From Bacteroidota bacterium (GTDB lineage: Bacteria > Bacteroidota > Ignavibacteria > UBA10030 > UBA8401), in NCBI GenBank assembly GCA_021796275.1, contig JAJYOI010000006.1, forward strand, positions 1 to 61,697: 61,697 nt of DNA, given 5' to 3'. Numbering within the stretch: the stretch's first letter is position 1; every line of letters begins with the position of its first letter. This document shows positions 45,686-55,852 of this stretch, in pieces. A program made the translations under genes and the position numbers. Under the pieces are notes generated by a model, which made no database searches, had not been told where the DNA came from, and was given only the letters and a program-made list of their open reading frames with translations.

Positions 45686-47113
45686 ATGGCAGAAACATCA
45701 CGAAATACAAACGGTAATTTTATAGCAACAGGCGAAGGCCGCGTTCCACCGCAGGCGGTGGATATTGAAATGGCAGTGCTTGGCGCAATGCTGTTGGAAA
45801 AAGAAGCGATTTCCAAAACGGTGGAAATTCTGGACGATACCGCATTTTATAAACCCGCGCATCAGGAAATTTTTCAGGGAATGATAGCACTGTTCGAACG
45901 CAATGAAGCCGTTGATTCCATCACGCTTGTTGAAGAGCTTCGCCGCCGTGGAAAGCTCGATCAGGTCGGCGGACCGGTGTACATTTCCGAGCTCACAATG
46001 CGCGTAGCGTCTGCTGCCAATGTGGAATACCATGCAAAGATCATTCTCGAAAAAGCTCTTCTGCGCGGACTTATCACTGCAAGCACTGAAGTAAGCAGCC
46101 GCGCGTACAACGATGCCGAAGATGCGCTCGATTTATTGGATGAAGCCGAGCAAAAAATTTTCCAGATTTCGGAGAAGCGGCTGAAGAAAAGTTTCGTTGC
46201 CATGGGCGACGCGGTGTTTACTACAATGGAAATGCTCGAAAGCATCCACGGCAAACACAGCGGCGTTACCGGCGCTCCTTCGGGATTTTCTTCTCTTGAT
46301 AATTTGACCGGCGGATTTCAACCTTCCGATCTTATTATTGTTGCCGGGCGGCCAAGCATGGGAAAAACCGCGTTCGTTCTTTCGGTCGCACGAAATGCGG
46401 CAATTGACCACGAAGTTCCTGTCGGATTTTTCAGCCTTGAAATGTCTGCACAACAATTGGTTCTTCGCTTGATTTGCGCGGAAGCGCGCGTTGATGCACA
46501 GAGCGTTCGCACGGGCCGCTTGCCGGAAGGCCAATGGAGGCAGCTCAGCACGCGCATCGGAAAATTGCATGCGGCGAAAATTTTTATTGACGATACACCC
46601 GCCCTTGGCATTCTTGAACTTCGTGCGAAAGCGCGCCGGCTGAAAGTTGAGCACAATGTCGGCATGATCATCGTTGATTATTTACAGTTAATGCAAGGGC
46701 CAAAATCTGCACAGAGCCGCGAGCAGGAAATTTCACAAATCTCGCGTTCGTTAAAAGCGCTCGCAAAGGAATTGAACATTCCGGTGCTTGCGCTGTCACA
46801 GTTGAATCGTGCTGTTGAAGCGCGCGGCGACAAAGTGCCGATGCTCGCCGACTTGCGCGAGTCCGGCGCAATCGAGCAGGATGCCGACGTGGTACTCTTC
46901 GTTCATCGTCCGGAAAAATATAATATTCTGGAAAAAGGAGGAAAATCAACCGAAGGTATCGCTGAAATTATTGTCGGCAAACAACGCAACGGGCCAACCG
47001 GCGACTTGCAGCTTGCATTCGTCAAGGAATATGCGCGATTCGAAAATCTTGCCATGCCGACATTCGACGAATATGCGCCGCCGGCTTCAACGCCAACGGA
47101 CGTGCCTTTCTAA
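45686..47113 (+). CDS. dnaB: Replicative DNA helicase
   Basis: PPQAVDIEMAVLGAMLLEKEA; IVAGRPSMGKTAFVLS; LADLRESGAIEQDADVVLFVHR. Confidence 0.95.
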   Translation: MAETSRNTNGNFIATGEGRVPPQAVDIEMAVLGAMLLEKEAISKTVEILDDTAFYKPAHQEIFQGMIALFERNEAVDSITLVEELRRRGKLDQVGGPVYISELTMRVASAANVEYHAKIILEKALLRGLITASTEVSSRAYNDAEDALDLLDEAEQKIFQISEKRLKKSFVAMGDAVFTTMEMLESIHGKHSGVTGAPSGFSSLDNLTGGFQPSDLIIVAGRPSMGKTAFVLSVARNAAIDHEVPVGFFSLEMSAQQLVLRLICAEARVDAQSVRTGRLPEGQWRQLSTRIGKLHAAKIFIDDTPALGILELRAKARRLKVEHNVGMIIVDYLQLMQGPKSAQSREQEISQISRSLKALAKELNIPVLALSQLNRAVEARGDKVPMLADLRESGAIEQDADVVLFVHRPEKYNILEKGGKSTEGIAEIIVGKQRNGPTGDLQLAFVKEYARFENLAMPTFDEYAPPASTPTDVPF

Positions 47114-47134
47114 AATGAAATAACAAAAGTAAAA

Positions 47135-47163
47135 ACTAGTCCGCCAGAAGGCGGCGGACTAGT
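47135..47163. repeat. Hairpin ACTAGTCCGCC-N7-GGCGGACTAGT
   Basis: Perfect 11-bp arms between dnaB and the next gene. Confidence 0.8.
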
Positions 47164-47197
47164 ACACACAACCGAAAAAACTCTTGAAAGGAAAATT

Positions 47198-48103
47198 ATG
47201 AACCGCCGGGATTTCATTAACAAAACAGCGCTTTCCGCATTTGTGCCGCTGCTTCCATTTATGCGGAAAGGATCTCCGATTAAAAAATTTCTCACTCTTG
47301 GTGACGATGCAGATGAAGAAATCTGCAAGCAAAAATTTGACCTTGCGGTTTCGGAAGAGTTGGTGGACAAACCGATCAATGAGGTCATTGTGGCGATGGG
47401 AAAATCCTTCATCGGCACCGAGTACGGCGCGCATGTGCTCGAAGAACCGGGACCGGAACACCTTGTCATCAATATGCGCGCATTGGACTGTGTTTCGTTC
47501 TACGAAAATTCCCTCGTACTCGCACGCTGCATTAAAATGAAAAAATTCACCTTCGACGATTACAAGGCGCAGCTTCAGTTTATTCGTTACCGCCACGGCA
47601 TCATCAACGGCTACACGAGCCGATTGCACTACACGACCGATTACTGGTACGACAATGAGAAAAAAGGCGTGCTGAAAATTGCGACGGAAAATTTATTCGG
47701 GAAAGAAAATCTCGAACCGATTCCAAAACCGATCAATTTCATGACAACTCACCGCGATCTGTACAAACAATTAGCGAACGATCAGTTCTATGAAATTATC
47801 AAGAAGCAGGAAGACGCCATTAATTCGCGCGACATGTATTTCATGCCGAAAGGAAATCTTCACATGTTCGAAGACAAAATTCCCACGGGAAGCCTCATCG
47901 GCATTGCAACAAATATTCCCGGCATGGATATTAAACACACGGGCATTGCCGTGCGAATGGATGACGGCACACTGCACTTCATGCACGCGCCGAATGTCGG
48001 CTATAAAGTGCAAATCACTGAAGGACCACTGCATGAGTATCTCGAAAAGTTTTCGAACGATACCGGCATTATTGTTGCAGAAGCGCTGGAGCCGAAGAAG
48101 TAA
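47198..48103 (+). CDS. DUF1460-like amidase-family (NlpC/P60-like) protein
   Basis: Twin-Arg-like/Sec N-terminus; ALDCVSFYENSLVLARC, HTGIAVRMDDGTLHFMHA. Confidence 0.75.
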   Translation: MNRRDFINKTALSAFVPLLPFMRKGSPIKKFLTLGDDADEEICKQKFDLAVSEELVDKPINEVIVAMGKSFIGTEYGAHVLEEPGPEHLVINMRALDCVSFYENSLVLARCIKMKKFTFDDYKAQLQFIRYRHGIINGYTSRLHYTTDYWYDNEKKGVLKIATENLFGKENLEPIPKPINFMTTHRDLYKQLANDQFYEIIKKQEDAINSRDMYFMPKGNLHMFEDKIPTGSLIGIATNIPGMDIKHTGIAVRMDDGTLHFMHAPNVGYKVQITEGPLHEYLEKFSNDTGIIVAEALEPKK

Positions 48104-48131
48104 TCCGCACATTTCAAATCAATCTCACAGT

Positions 48132-48156
48132 GGCGGCATTATGCCGCCGCTTTTTT
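48132..48156 (+). terminator. Terminator between convergent genes
   Basis: GGCGGCAT-T-ATGCCGCC then GCTTTTTT. Confidence 0.75.
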
Positions 48157-48157
48157 A

Positions 48158-49024
48158 TCACTTGGTAATCAATCCTTTCAGCACATTCATATTTTCCACA
48201 TCTTCGTGAAGGTCTTCGCTCTTCGGCGTTTCAAGAATTTTAGGAATAGCGGCAAACCGCTGATCATTCATTAACAATCCAAATCCCGTCAATCCGATCA
48301 TTCCTTTGCCGATGTGTTCGTGGCGGTCCACATGTGAACCGAGTCCTTTCTTCGAATCGTTGACATGGAAAGCGGCAATCCTGTTCAACCCGACAATCTC
48401 ATCAAATTCCTGAAATGTTTTTTCATATCCCTCGCCGGTTCCGATGTTATAGCCGGCGGCAAAAATATGGCAGGTGTCAATGCAGACCGCCATGCGCTGC
48501 GGTTCGTCAACACCGCGGATAATTTCTGCAAGATGTTCAAATTTGTAACCGACTGCCGTTCCCTGTCCTGCAGTCGCTTCGACAACGCTGAGCGTGTGAA
48601 ATCCTTTTGTCTTTTCATGTGCGATATTCAGGCTCTCGATAATTTTTTTGATGCCGTCACTTTCACCAGCGCCGCCGTGCGCACCGGGATGAAAATTGAG
48701 AAGCTGAATTCCTAACTGCTCACAGCGGTTGAGTTCATCAATGAATGCTTCACGGGATTTTTTTAGAATTTCGGAATTGACGGCGCAGAGATTGATGAGA
48801 TATGAATCGTGTGCAACTACCGGCGCAATCCTTGCTTCGGAAATTTTCCTTTTGTAGCTTTGAATGTCATTGCTGTCAAGCGGCTTTGCGCGCCACTGAT
48901 TGTTGTTCTTCGTGAATACTTGCAGTGCCGTGCATCCGATTGATGTTGCGCGGTCAACTGCCGTGTGCACACCGCCGCTGATAGACATGTGGGCACCGAG
49001 CAAAATTGTAGTATCTGTATTCAT
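48158..49024 (-). CDS. nfo: Endonuclease IV
   Basis: LLGAHMSISGGVHTAVDRA; CIDTCHIFAAGYNI; HVNDSKKGLGSHVDRHEHIGKGMIG. Confidence 0.95.
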   Translation of the reverse strand: MNTDTTILLGAHMSISGGVHTAVDRATSIGCTALQVFTKNNNQWRAKPLDSNDIQSYKRKISEARIAPVVAHDSYLINLCAVNSEILKKSREAFIDELNRCEQLGIQLLNFHPGAHGGAGESDGIKKIIESLNIAHEKTKGFHTLSVVEATAGQGTAVGYKFEHLAEIIRGVDEPQRMAVCIDTCHIFAAGYNIGTGEGYEKTFQEFDEIVGLNRIAAFHVNDSKKGLGSHVDRHEHIGKGMIGLTGFGLLMNDQRFAAIPKILETPKSEDLHEDVENMNVLKGLITK

Positions 49025-49081
49025 GGTGACTGCTGAAGTTAAAGATTAAAAATGAAAAAGTAAAAATTGTAACACACCTGT

Positions 49082-50287
49082 TTGTTTTTCTGTCGCAAAT
49101 TTCTCATGCAGCCGCTTATTCCTCTGATAAAGAAAAAAAAGAAGCTCGTCGTCGGTTTGATGTCCGGTACATCAGCGGATTCGATTGATGCTGTGCTGGT
49201 GGACATCTCCGGCGCAGGAATATCAACACGATTCAGGCAGCGGGCGTTCGCTTCATTTCCTTATCCGAAAGGATTCCGGGAATTTGTCCTGCACAATTCG
49301 CTTCCCGGTTCCGGCAGCGTCGAAACGATTTCCACGCTGAACATTCTTCTCGCACAATTTTTTGCCGACGCGGTCAAAGCCGTTGCAAAGAAAGCACATC
49401 TTTCTCTTTCAAAGATTGATCTCATCGGTTCGCACGGACAAACGGTGCATCACCTTCCTTCGCCGCAGAGGCTCTTCGGCAAAAAAGTCCGCTCAACATT
49501 GCAGCTCGGCGATCCTTCAACAATTGCCAAACTGACAGGCATCGTCACCGTCGGCGATTTCCGCACTGCCGACATGGCGCTCGGCGGACAAGGCGCGCCG
49601 CTGGTTCCCTATTTTGATTTCGTGGCATTTCGTTCCGCGGCGAAACATCGTGCGCTTTTGAACATCGGTGGTATTGCTAACATCACCGTCCTTCCGAAGA
49701 ATTGCACGGTGCACGATGTGCGCGCGTTCGATACCGGTCCCGGCAATATGCTTGTTGATGCGCTGATGAAAAAATTGTACAACAAAGAGTTTGACCGCGG
49801 CGGCGGCATCGCGCTCAGAGGGGAAATTTTGCCGGAGCTTATTACTGCAATGTTCCGCGACCCGTACTTTGCGGTGAAACCGCCGAAGTCAACAGGACGC
49901 GAACTGTTCGGCGAAAAATTTATCGAAAAAATCCTGAAAAATTCCCGTGGCGCACGCACACGGGACATCATTGCAACGGTGACGGAATTTACGCCGTTGT
50001 CGGTGTACCAACAATACATGCGTTTTCTTCACAAGAAATTTTCCATTGATGAGTTAATCGTCAGCGGAGGAGGAGCGCATAATGCATTCATGATGGAAGC
50101 GCTGAAGCGCTATTTCGCACCGGCACACGTCATGACAAGCGGCGCGCTCGGCATTTCTTCCGATGCAAAAGAAGCGATCTGCTTTGCGCTTCTTGCCAAC
50201 GAAACAATTGCCGGTAACCCCTCAAACATTCCCGCGGTGACCGGAGCTTCGCATCCGGCAGTGTTGGGAAAAATTTGTTTGCCATGA
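49082..50287 (+). CDS. anmK: Anhydro-N-acetylmuramic acid kinase
   Basis: VGLMSGTSADSIDAVLV; RALLNIGGIANIT; DTGPGNMLVDALM. Confidence 0.93.
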   Translation: MFFCRKFLMQPLIPLIKKKKKLVVGLMSGTSADSIDAVLVDISGAGISTRFRQRAFASFPYPKGFREFVLHNSLPGSGSVETISTLNILLAQFFADAVKAVAKKAHLSLSKIDLIGSHGQTVHHLPSPQRLFGKKVRSTLQLGDPSTIAKLTGIVTVGDFRTADMALGGQGAPLVPYFDFVAFRSAAKHRALLNIGGIANITVLPKNCTVHDVRAFDTGPGNMLVDALMKKLYNKEFDRGGGIALRGEILPELITAMFRDPYFAVKPPKSTGRELFGEKFIEKILKNSRGARTRDIIATVTEFTPLSVYQQYMRFLHKKFSIDELIVSGGGAHNAFMMEALKRYFAPAHVMTSGALGISSDAKEAICFALLANETIAGNPSNIPAVTGASHPAVLGKICLP

Positions 50288-50318
50288 AATCTTGACAAGG
50301 TTGGGAGAGAAAAACATT

Positions 50319-50783
50319 ATGAACATCACAATTCGCCCAGCACAAATTCCCGATAAAATTATTATCGCGGATTTCAATGCGGCAATCGGACGGGAAACTG
50401 AGCACATTGAACTCAACCGCGAACAGCTTGCCGCCGGCGTTGAAGCGCTGCTTTCCGATCCGTCAAAAGGGTTTTACGTTCTCGCAGAAGACGGCGGCCG
50501 TGTTGTTGGCCAAACAATGGTCACGTATGAATGGAGCGATTGGCGCAACGGAACATTCTGGTGGATTCAAAGCGTGTATGTTCATCCGGAATTCCGCAAG
50601 AGCGGAGTCTTCACCGAATTGTTCCGGCACATCGAGCGCGAAGCAAAAAAGCGCGGCGATGTTTGCGGTTTGCGCTTGTATGTTGAACGCCACAACACGC
50701 GCGCGCAGCAAATCTATGAACGGCTCGGCATGAAGAAAACAATCTACGACCAGTATGAAACCGATTTCGTGCTGCGCCGCTGA
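50319..50783 (+). CDS. GNAT-family acetyltransferase
   Basis: WWIQSVYVHPEFRKSGVFTELFRHIEREAKKRG. Confidence 0.88.
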   Translation: MNITIRPAQIPDKIIIADFNAAIGRETEHIELNREQLAAGVEALLSDPSKGFYVLAEDGGRVVGQTMVTYEWSDWRNGTFWWIQSVYVHPEFRKSGVFTELFRHIEREAKKRGDVCGLRLYVERHNTRAQQIYERLGMKKTIYDQYETDFVLRR

Positions 50784-50842
50784 AACGAGACCATTGCCTT
50801 TTCTTTTGCCTTCTTGTACTTTATCCCAGGAATAATTTTGCG

Positions 50843-51568
50843 GTGTGTATGCGCATTCTCATTGTTGAAGACGAAAAAAAAGTTGGGAAGTTTCTTGCAA
50901 AGGGATTTCAGGCGGAATCATACGCTGTTGACATGGCAACAGACGGCGAAGAAGGTTCGCGCCTTGCATTAACAGAGCCGTACGACGCAATCATTCTTGA
51001 TGTTATGCTGCCGAAAAAGGACGGCTTTCATATTCTCAAAGAAATCCGCGAGGCAAAGATTTCAACGCCGGTGCTGATGCTGACATCGAAGGGCGACGTC
51101 GAGGACCGTGTTGAAGGATTGAACCTGGGCGCCGACGATTACCTGCCAAAGCCGTTCGCGTTTTCAGAAGTGCTGGCGCGAATCCGCGCAATTGTGCGGC
51201 GTTCATCGGCCGATATTCAATCATCGATGCTTGCGGTCGGCGACCTCACGATTGATTTGCTCAGTCGCAGGGTAACGCGCGCTTCAGTTGAAAACCCGCT
51301 CCAACGGAAAGAAATTCTTCTCACAAACAAAGAATTTCAACTGCTGGAATATCTTGTGCGCAATAAAGGCCGTGTTCTCTCCCGTATCATCCTCACCGAG
51401 CATGTATGGGACATGAACTTCGACAGCGAAACGAATATTGTTGATGTCATCATCAATCGCCTTCGCCGGAAAATTGACGACGACTTCACGTCAAAACTGA
51501 TTCATACCGTACGCGGTGTAGGATATGTTTTGAAAGAATCCGCAGATGGCACTCTCGAAGAAAATTAG
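50843..51568 (+). CDS. OmpR-family response regulator
   Basis: RILIVEDEKKVGKFLAKGF; C-terminal wHTH. Confidence 0.93.
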   Translation: MCMRILIVEDEKKVGKFLAKGFQAESYAVDMATDGEEGSRLALTEPYDAIILDVMLPKKDGFHILKEIREAKISTPVLMLTSKGDVEDRVEGLNLGADDYLPKPFAFSEVLARIRAIVRRSSADIQSSMLAVGDLTIDLLSRRVTRASVENPLQRKEILLTNKEFQLLEYLVRNKGRVLSRIILTEHVWDMNFDSETNIVDVIINRLRRKIDDDFTSKLIHTVRGVGYVLKESADGTLEEN

Positions 51569-52973
51569 ATCCGTCCGCTTCGTTCTTGCATTTTGGTATT
51601 CACTGATCGTGCTGATCGCTTTCACGCTGTTCGGCGGAAGCGTGTATCTCTATCTTCAACATCAGCTTGACAAAGAACTCGAACAGAATCTTGTTGAAGA
51701 GGTGGATTGGATTTATCGTCTCATTCAGGTGAACAGCGAAGGAATGATTCCGTCGGACGTTGTTCCCTCGCTGTCGCAGGACGCAGAGCAGCGCATTATC
51801 GAACACTTCAACACAGCGCCGCAAAATTACATCGTGCTGCTGACGTCAACCGAAGGAACGATTCTGTACAAATCCGGCACCAACGGACAGCAATTTCTCC
51901 TCGAAACGAACATCCCTTCAGACAAAACGCTTCTGCAATCATTGCAGAATTCAGCGAACGGATCATTGCGCGTCGCGGCGCGGCGTGTCGGGCCGTTGAT
52001 CATTCAAGTCGCGTATTCCGAAGATCCGACACACAGCGTCATGTCGCATTTGCTGGCGATCTTCGGCGTTATTGTGCCTGTCGTTTTGTTCGTCGCATTT
52101 TCTGCCGGCTGGCTGATGTCTGGAATGATCCTGAGGCCGATCAGCACAATTTCCACGATGGCGAACAGGATTACGGCGCAGAACCTGAGCGAGCGGATTC
52201 CGGCGCGCGACGTGGACGACGAATTGGGAACGCTCATTCATACGATGAACGGTATGATTGCGCGCTTGCAAGCCTCGTTCGAAGAGATGAAACAGTTTTC
52301 AATGAATGTTGCGCACGAATTGAAAACACCGCTCACCATTCTCAAGGGCGAATCGGAGCTGGCGTTGAATAAATCGCTTGCGCCGCAGGAAGCGGAAGAC
52401 CTTGCGACAACATATCTCGAAGAAACCGTCCGCATGTCGCGCATTGTTGACGATCTGCTCACGCTTGCAAAAGCCGATGCCGGACAGCTTACCATCGCGC
52501 ACGACGAAATCCGAATTGACGAACTGATCCAGGAGTTATACGAAGATACCGTTATTCTCTCGTTGAAGAAAAATATTGCGGTGGAACTGACGGGGAATCA
52601 GTCTGCGACCGTTCTTGGCGACCGTTCACGATTACGGCAGCTCTTCCGCGCGCTGATCATGAACGCAGTGCACTATACAGAGCCGGGTGGAACAATTCGG
52701 ATTGCGTGCTCGTGCACGACAAGCACCGTCGCGGTCGCCATCCAAGACACCGGCATCGGAATTCCGGAAGAAAGCCTGCCGAAAATCTTTCAGCGTTTCT
52801 ACCGCGTTGATCAGGCACGGTCGCGCGTGAGCGGCGGCAGCGGGCTTGGACTTTCCATCGCAAAATGGATTGTGGAATCTCATAACGGGGCAATCGCTGT
52901 TCAAAGCAGTGTCGGAAAAGGGAGCACCTTTACCGTGACGCTGCCTCTTCTTCGCTCTCATTCCTCAAAGTAA
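51546..52973 (+). CDS. Sensor histidine kinase
   Basis: HAMP, HELKTPLTILKGE, GLGLSIAKWIVESHNG. Confidence 0.93.
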   Translation: MALSKKIRSVRFVLAFWYSLIVLIAFTLFGGSVYLYLQHQLDKELEQNLVEEVDWIYRLIQVNSEGMIPSDVVPSLSQDAEQRIIEHFNTAPQNYIVLLTSTEGTILYKSGTNGQQFLLETNIPSDKTLLQSLQNSANGSLRVAARRVGPLIIQVAYSEDPTHSVMSHLLAIFGVIVPVVLFVAFSAGWLMSGMILRPISTISTMANRITAQNLSERIPARDVDDELGTLIHTMNGMIARLQASFEEMKQFSMNVAHELKTPLTILKGESELALNKSLAPQEAEDLATTYLEETVRMSRIVDDLLTLAKADAGQLTIAHDEIRIDELIQELYEDTVILSLKKNIAVELTGNQSATVLGDRSRLRQLFRALIMNAVHYTEPGGTIRIACSCTTSTVAVAIQDTGIGIPEESLPKIFQRFYRVDQARSRVSGGSGLGLSIAKWIVESHNGAIAVQSSVGKGSTFTVTLPLLRSHSSK

Positions 52974-53102
52974 CATTCATTCCCTTTCTCTTTTTTCCCG
53001 GCATCTATGAAGATGAACGTTTTGTCATTCTGCGTTTATGATGAGTTCATAGTGCATCCGTATCTTTGGTATGAAGGAAAGCATCACTGATGCGGAGAAG
53101 GT

Positions 53103-53246
53103 ATGAAAAACGAACACATCCATTCGGAAAAAAAAGACGACGGAGAGAAAGTCTCTCTCGTTGGCAAGGATACAATAATCAGCATTGCCATTATTCTAGG
53201 CGTTGCCGTGCTTCTTCTGCTCGCTATCCGCTTTCTTATTTTATGA
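53103..53246 (+). CDS. Small single-TM protein (47 aa), absent from the ORF track
   Basis: MKNEHIHSEKKDDGEKVSLVGKDTIISIAIILGVAVLLLLAIRFLIL. Confidence 0.55.
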   Translation: MKNEHIHSEKKDDGEKVSLVGKDTIISIAIILGVAVLLLLAIRFLIL

Positions 53247-53291
53247 ACACGGAAGAGCTTCTATAAACTTCTGGTTATCAACGACGACGAT

Positions 53292-54794
53292 ATGAAAGGA
53301 GTAACAACGATGAAAAAGATTCGCATCAACACCACGTGGCGGGCACTGCTGCTTGCCACCGGATTCTTCGCCGGTATTGCATTTGTTGCCGCGATGGGAT
53401 CGTCGCCGCACCGCGATGTGCAGTTCACGATGGGAACGCATCAAAGCCGCGCACTTCTTGATCAATTTAGTTCAGCATTCGAGGAAGCTTCAGCAAAGGT
53501 GAATAAGTCGGTCGTGACAATTTTCAGCGAACAGGTCACCAAAGTTGAAAATCCGTTTGCAGGACAGGATCCGTTCGGCGGAATGTTCGGCAACGATTTC
53601 TTTAAACATTTCTTCAATATGCCGCACGAACAAAAGCAAACGGTCCACGCTCTCGGCTCCGGCGTCATCATCTCGAAAGACGGATACATTCTCACCAACA
53701 ACCACGTCGTTGAGCATGCCGACAAATTAACCGTAACGTTGGAAAACAAAAAGAAGTACACTGCAAAAGTCATCGGCACCGATCCGCAAAGCGATATTGC
53801 CGTGATCAAAATTGATGCGAACGATCTGCCGGTTGCAACGCTGGCAAATTCGGACAGCGTGCGCGTCGGCCAGTGGGTGATCGCTGTCGGAAATCCGTTC
53901 GGCTTAATGCACACTGTTACCGCAGGAATCATCAGCGCGAAAGGGCGCTCGTCGGTCGGCATCACTACCTACGAAGATTTCATCCAAACCGATGCATCCA
54001 TCAATCCGGGAAACAGCGGCGGGGCGCTTGCTGACCTCGACGGCAATGTTGTCGGTATCAACACTGCGATTGCAAGCAACACGGGCAATAACGCCGGCGT
54101 CGGATTTGCCATTCCGATCAACATGGCAAAATCCATTATGAAAGAATTGGTAAAGAACGGCAAAGTCACTCGCGGCTACCTCGGCATTGCACTGCAGGAT
54201 ATTGACGATAACCTTGCCAAGGCATTGAAATTGAAAACCACCGAAGGCGCGCTTGTCGGCGATGTGACTCCCGGAACGCCGGCAGAGAAAGCGGGCGTGA
54301 AGCGGGGCGACATCATCACGGCATTCGACGGAACAAAAATTGACAACAGCCTGACGCTGCGCAATCTCGTCGCGGCAACCGAACCGGGAACCGATACAAA
54401 ACTTACCGTCATCCGAAACGGCAAAGAAACGACTCTTACCGTAACGCTTGGCGAGCGCCCGAAAAATCTCGGCATCGCCGCAAGCAGCTCCCCTGAGCAA
54501 TCAACAAGCAAAGATCTCGGATTAACGATCCAGAATTTGACCGATGATCTCGCACAACAACTCGGTTATAAAGGCGACCACGGCGTTGTTATTACGGATG
54601 TCAAAGCCGGAAGCCCGGCAGAAGATGCCGGCTTGCAAAAAAATGATCTCATCAAGCAGGTCAACCAAAAAGATGTGAACAATGTCGGCGAGTTCGAAAC
54701 TATCGTCAAAGATTTGAAGAAGGGCGACGTCGCCGCGCTTCTTGTGCGCCGAGGACAAAACACTTTCTTTGTTGCAATTCAATTGAATAAATAA
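53292..54794 (+). CDS. Periplasmic serine protease, HtrA/DegP family, two PDZ domains
   Basis: GSGVIISKDGYILTNNHVV, NPGNSGGALADLDG, two PDZ repeats. Confidence 0.95.
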   Translation: MKGVTTMKKIRINTTWRALLLATGFFAGIAFVAAMGSSPHRDVQFTMGTHQSRALLDQFSSAFEEASAKVNKSVVTIFSEQVTKVENPFAGQDPFGGMFGNDFFKHFFNMPHEQKQTVHALGSGVIISKDGYILTNNHVVEHADKLTVTLENKKKYTAKVIGTDPQSDIAVIKIDANDLPVATLANSDSVRVGQWVIAVGNPFGLMHTVTAGIISAKGRSSVGITTYEDFIQTDASINPGNSGGALADLDGNVVGINTAIASNTGNNAGVGFAIPINMAKSIMKELVKNGKVTRGYLGIALQDIDDNLAKALKLKTTEGALVGDVTPGTPAEKAGVKRGDIITAFDGTKIDNSLTLRNLVAATEPGTDTKLTVIRNGKETTLTVTLGERPKNLGIAASSSPEQSTSKDLGLTIQNLTDDLAQQLGYKGDHGVVITDVKAGSPAEDAGLQKNDLIKQVNQKDVNNVGEFETIVKDLKKGDVAALLVRRGQNTFFVAIQLNK

Positions 54795-54835
54795 TATATG
54801 TCCCACACTGTTGTTGTCAATGGAGGCACGGCCAC

Positions 54836-55711
54836 ATGCCGAACGTGAGAAGATGGCATACTATAACGAGGCGAGGACTGTTCGCGTGTGCGCTCGTGCT
54901 TCCATTAATAATAACAGCCGGGAGAGCGGAGAATGGCCGGCGGCACATCGGAAAAACCATCCCTGTGGTCAAATCAGATAAGAACGCGTTCTTATCTGGT
55001 GGGAACGATTTGCTGCCGTCCGCTCCGTTTATGTACCGCTTCAAGCCAACACCTGCACTCCCTCCTGTTCGGCCGCATGTCGTTTCTCACGGCAATCTTT
55101 CTGAAAAAAAAATTGCGCTGACCTTCGATGCCTGTTCGACGCATGCGCCGAGCCATTATGACGAACGCATTACCAAAGTGCTGGTAGAAACACAGACGCC
55201 GGCAACAATTTTTCTCGGCGGGAAATGGATGGAAGACGAACCGGCGCAGACAAAATATCTTTCGTCCCTTCCGTTCATCGAACTGGAAAATCACACATTT
55301 TTTCATCCCCATCTCACAAAACTTTCCGACGAACAGATCAGGAACGAATTGCACCGCACGCAGGAAGCAATGTACACGCTTATTGGTCGTCAACCGACGC
55401 TGTATCGTCCGCCATATGGCGAATACAATGAACGAGTCGAAAAAATTGCCGCGAGCCTTGGTTTGACAACTGTGGAATACAGTCTTGCTTCGGGCGATCC
55501 CGATCCGCATTTTACAAAAGATGTGCTCATCAATTACGTTACAAAAATGGCGCGCAACGGCTCAATCATTGTCATGCATATTAACCGGCGAGGCTGGCAT
55601 ACCGCTGAAGCTTTACCGGAAATCATTGCCCGTTTGCGCGCGCGGGGATTTACCTTTGTCACTGTCAATGATTTGTTCCGCGGTGAAGAAAAACTCGCAC
55701 ATCGAAAATAA
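54836..55711 (+). CDS. Polysaccharide deacetylase
   Basis: LTFDACSTHAPSHYDERITKVL; LENHTFFHPHL; RPPYGEYNERV. Confidence 0.88.
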   Translation: MPNVRRWHTITRRGLFACALVLPLIITAGRAENGRRHIGKTIPVVKSDKNAFLSGGNDLLPSAPFMYRFKPTPALPPVRPHVVSHGNLSEKKIALTFDACSTHAPSHYDERITKVLVETQTPATIFLGGKWMEDEPAQTKYLSSLPFIELENHTFFHPHLTKLSDEQIRNELHRTQEAMYTLIGRQPTLYRPPYGEYNERVEKIAASLGLTTVEYSLASGDPDPHFTKDVLINYVTKMARNGSIIVMHINRRGWHTAEALPEIIARLRARGFTFVTVNDLFRGEEKLAHRK

Positions 55712-55852
55712 TTACGCTCAATCCTCCTTTATGTTTCTCCGCTAACGACGAAGCAGGCGGATTTTTTATGGCAAACGATTTTTTTTCTCCGCATATTATA
55801 CTCAAGACTATCTTGCTTCGTTTCTCTAATACACATAGAAGCTTCCTTATAA

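Noticed and set aside
49030-49070. A-rich repeat-like tract between nfo and anmK resembling 9515-9545
   Set aside because: Similarity is low-complexity A/T/G and could be compositional; not enough to claim a shared repeat.
51707-52372. 221-aa ORF overlapping the histidine kinase
   Set aside because: Arg/His-rich out-of-frame shadow of a confident kinase gene.
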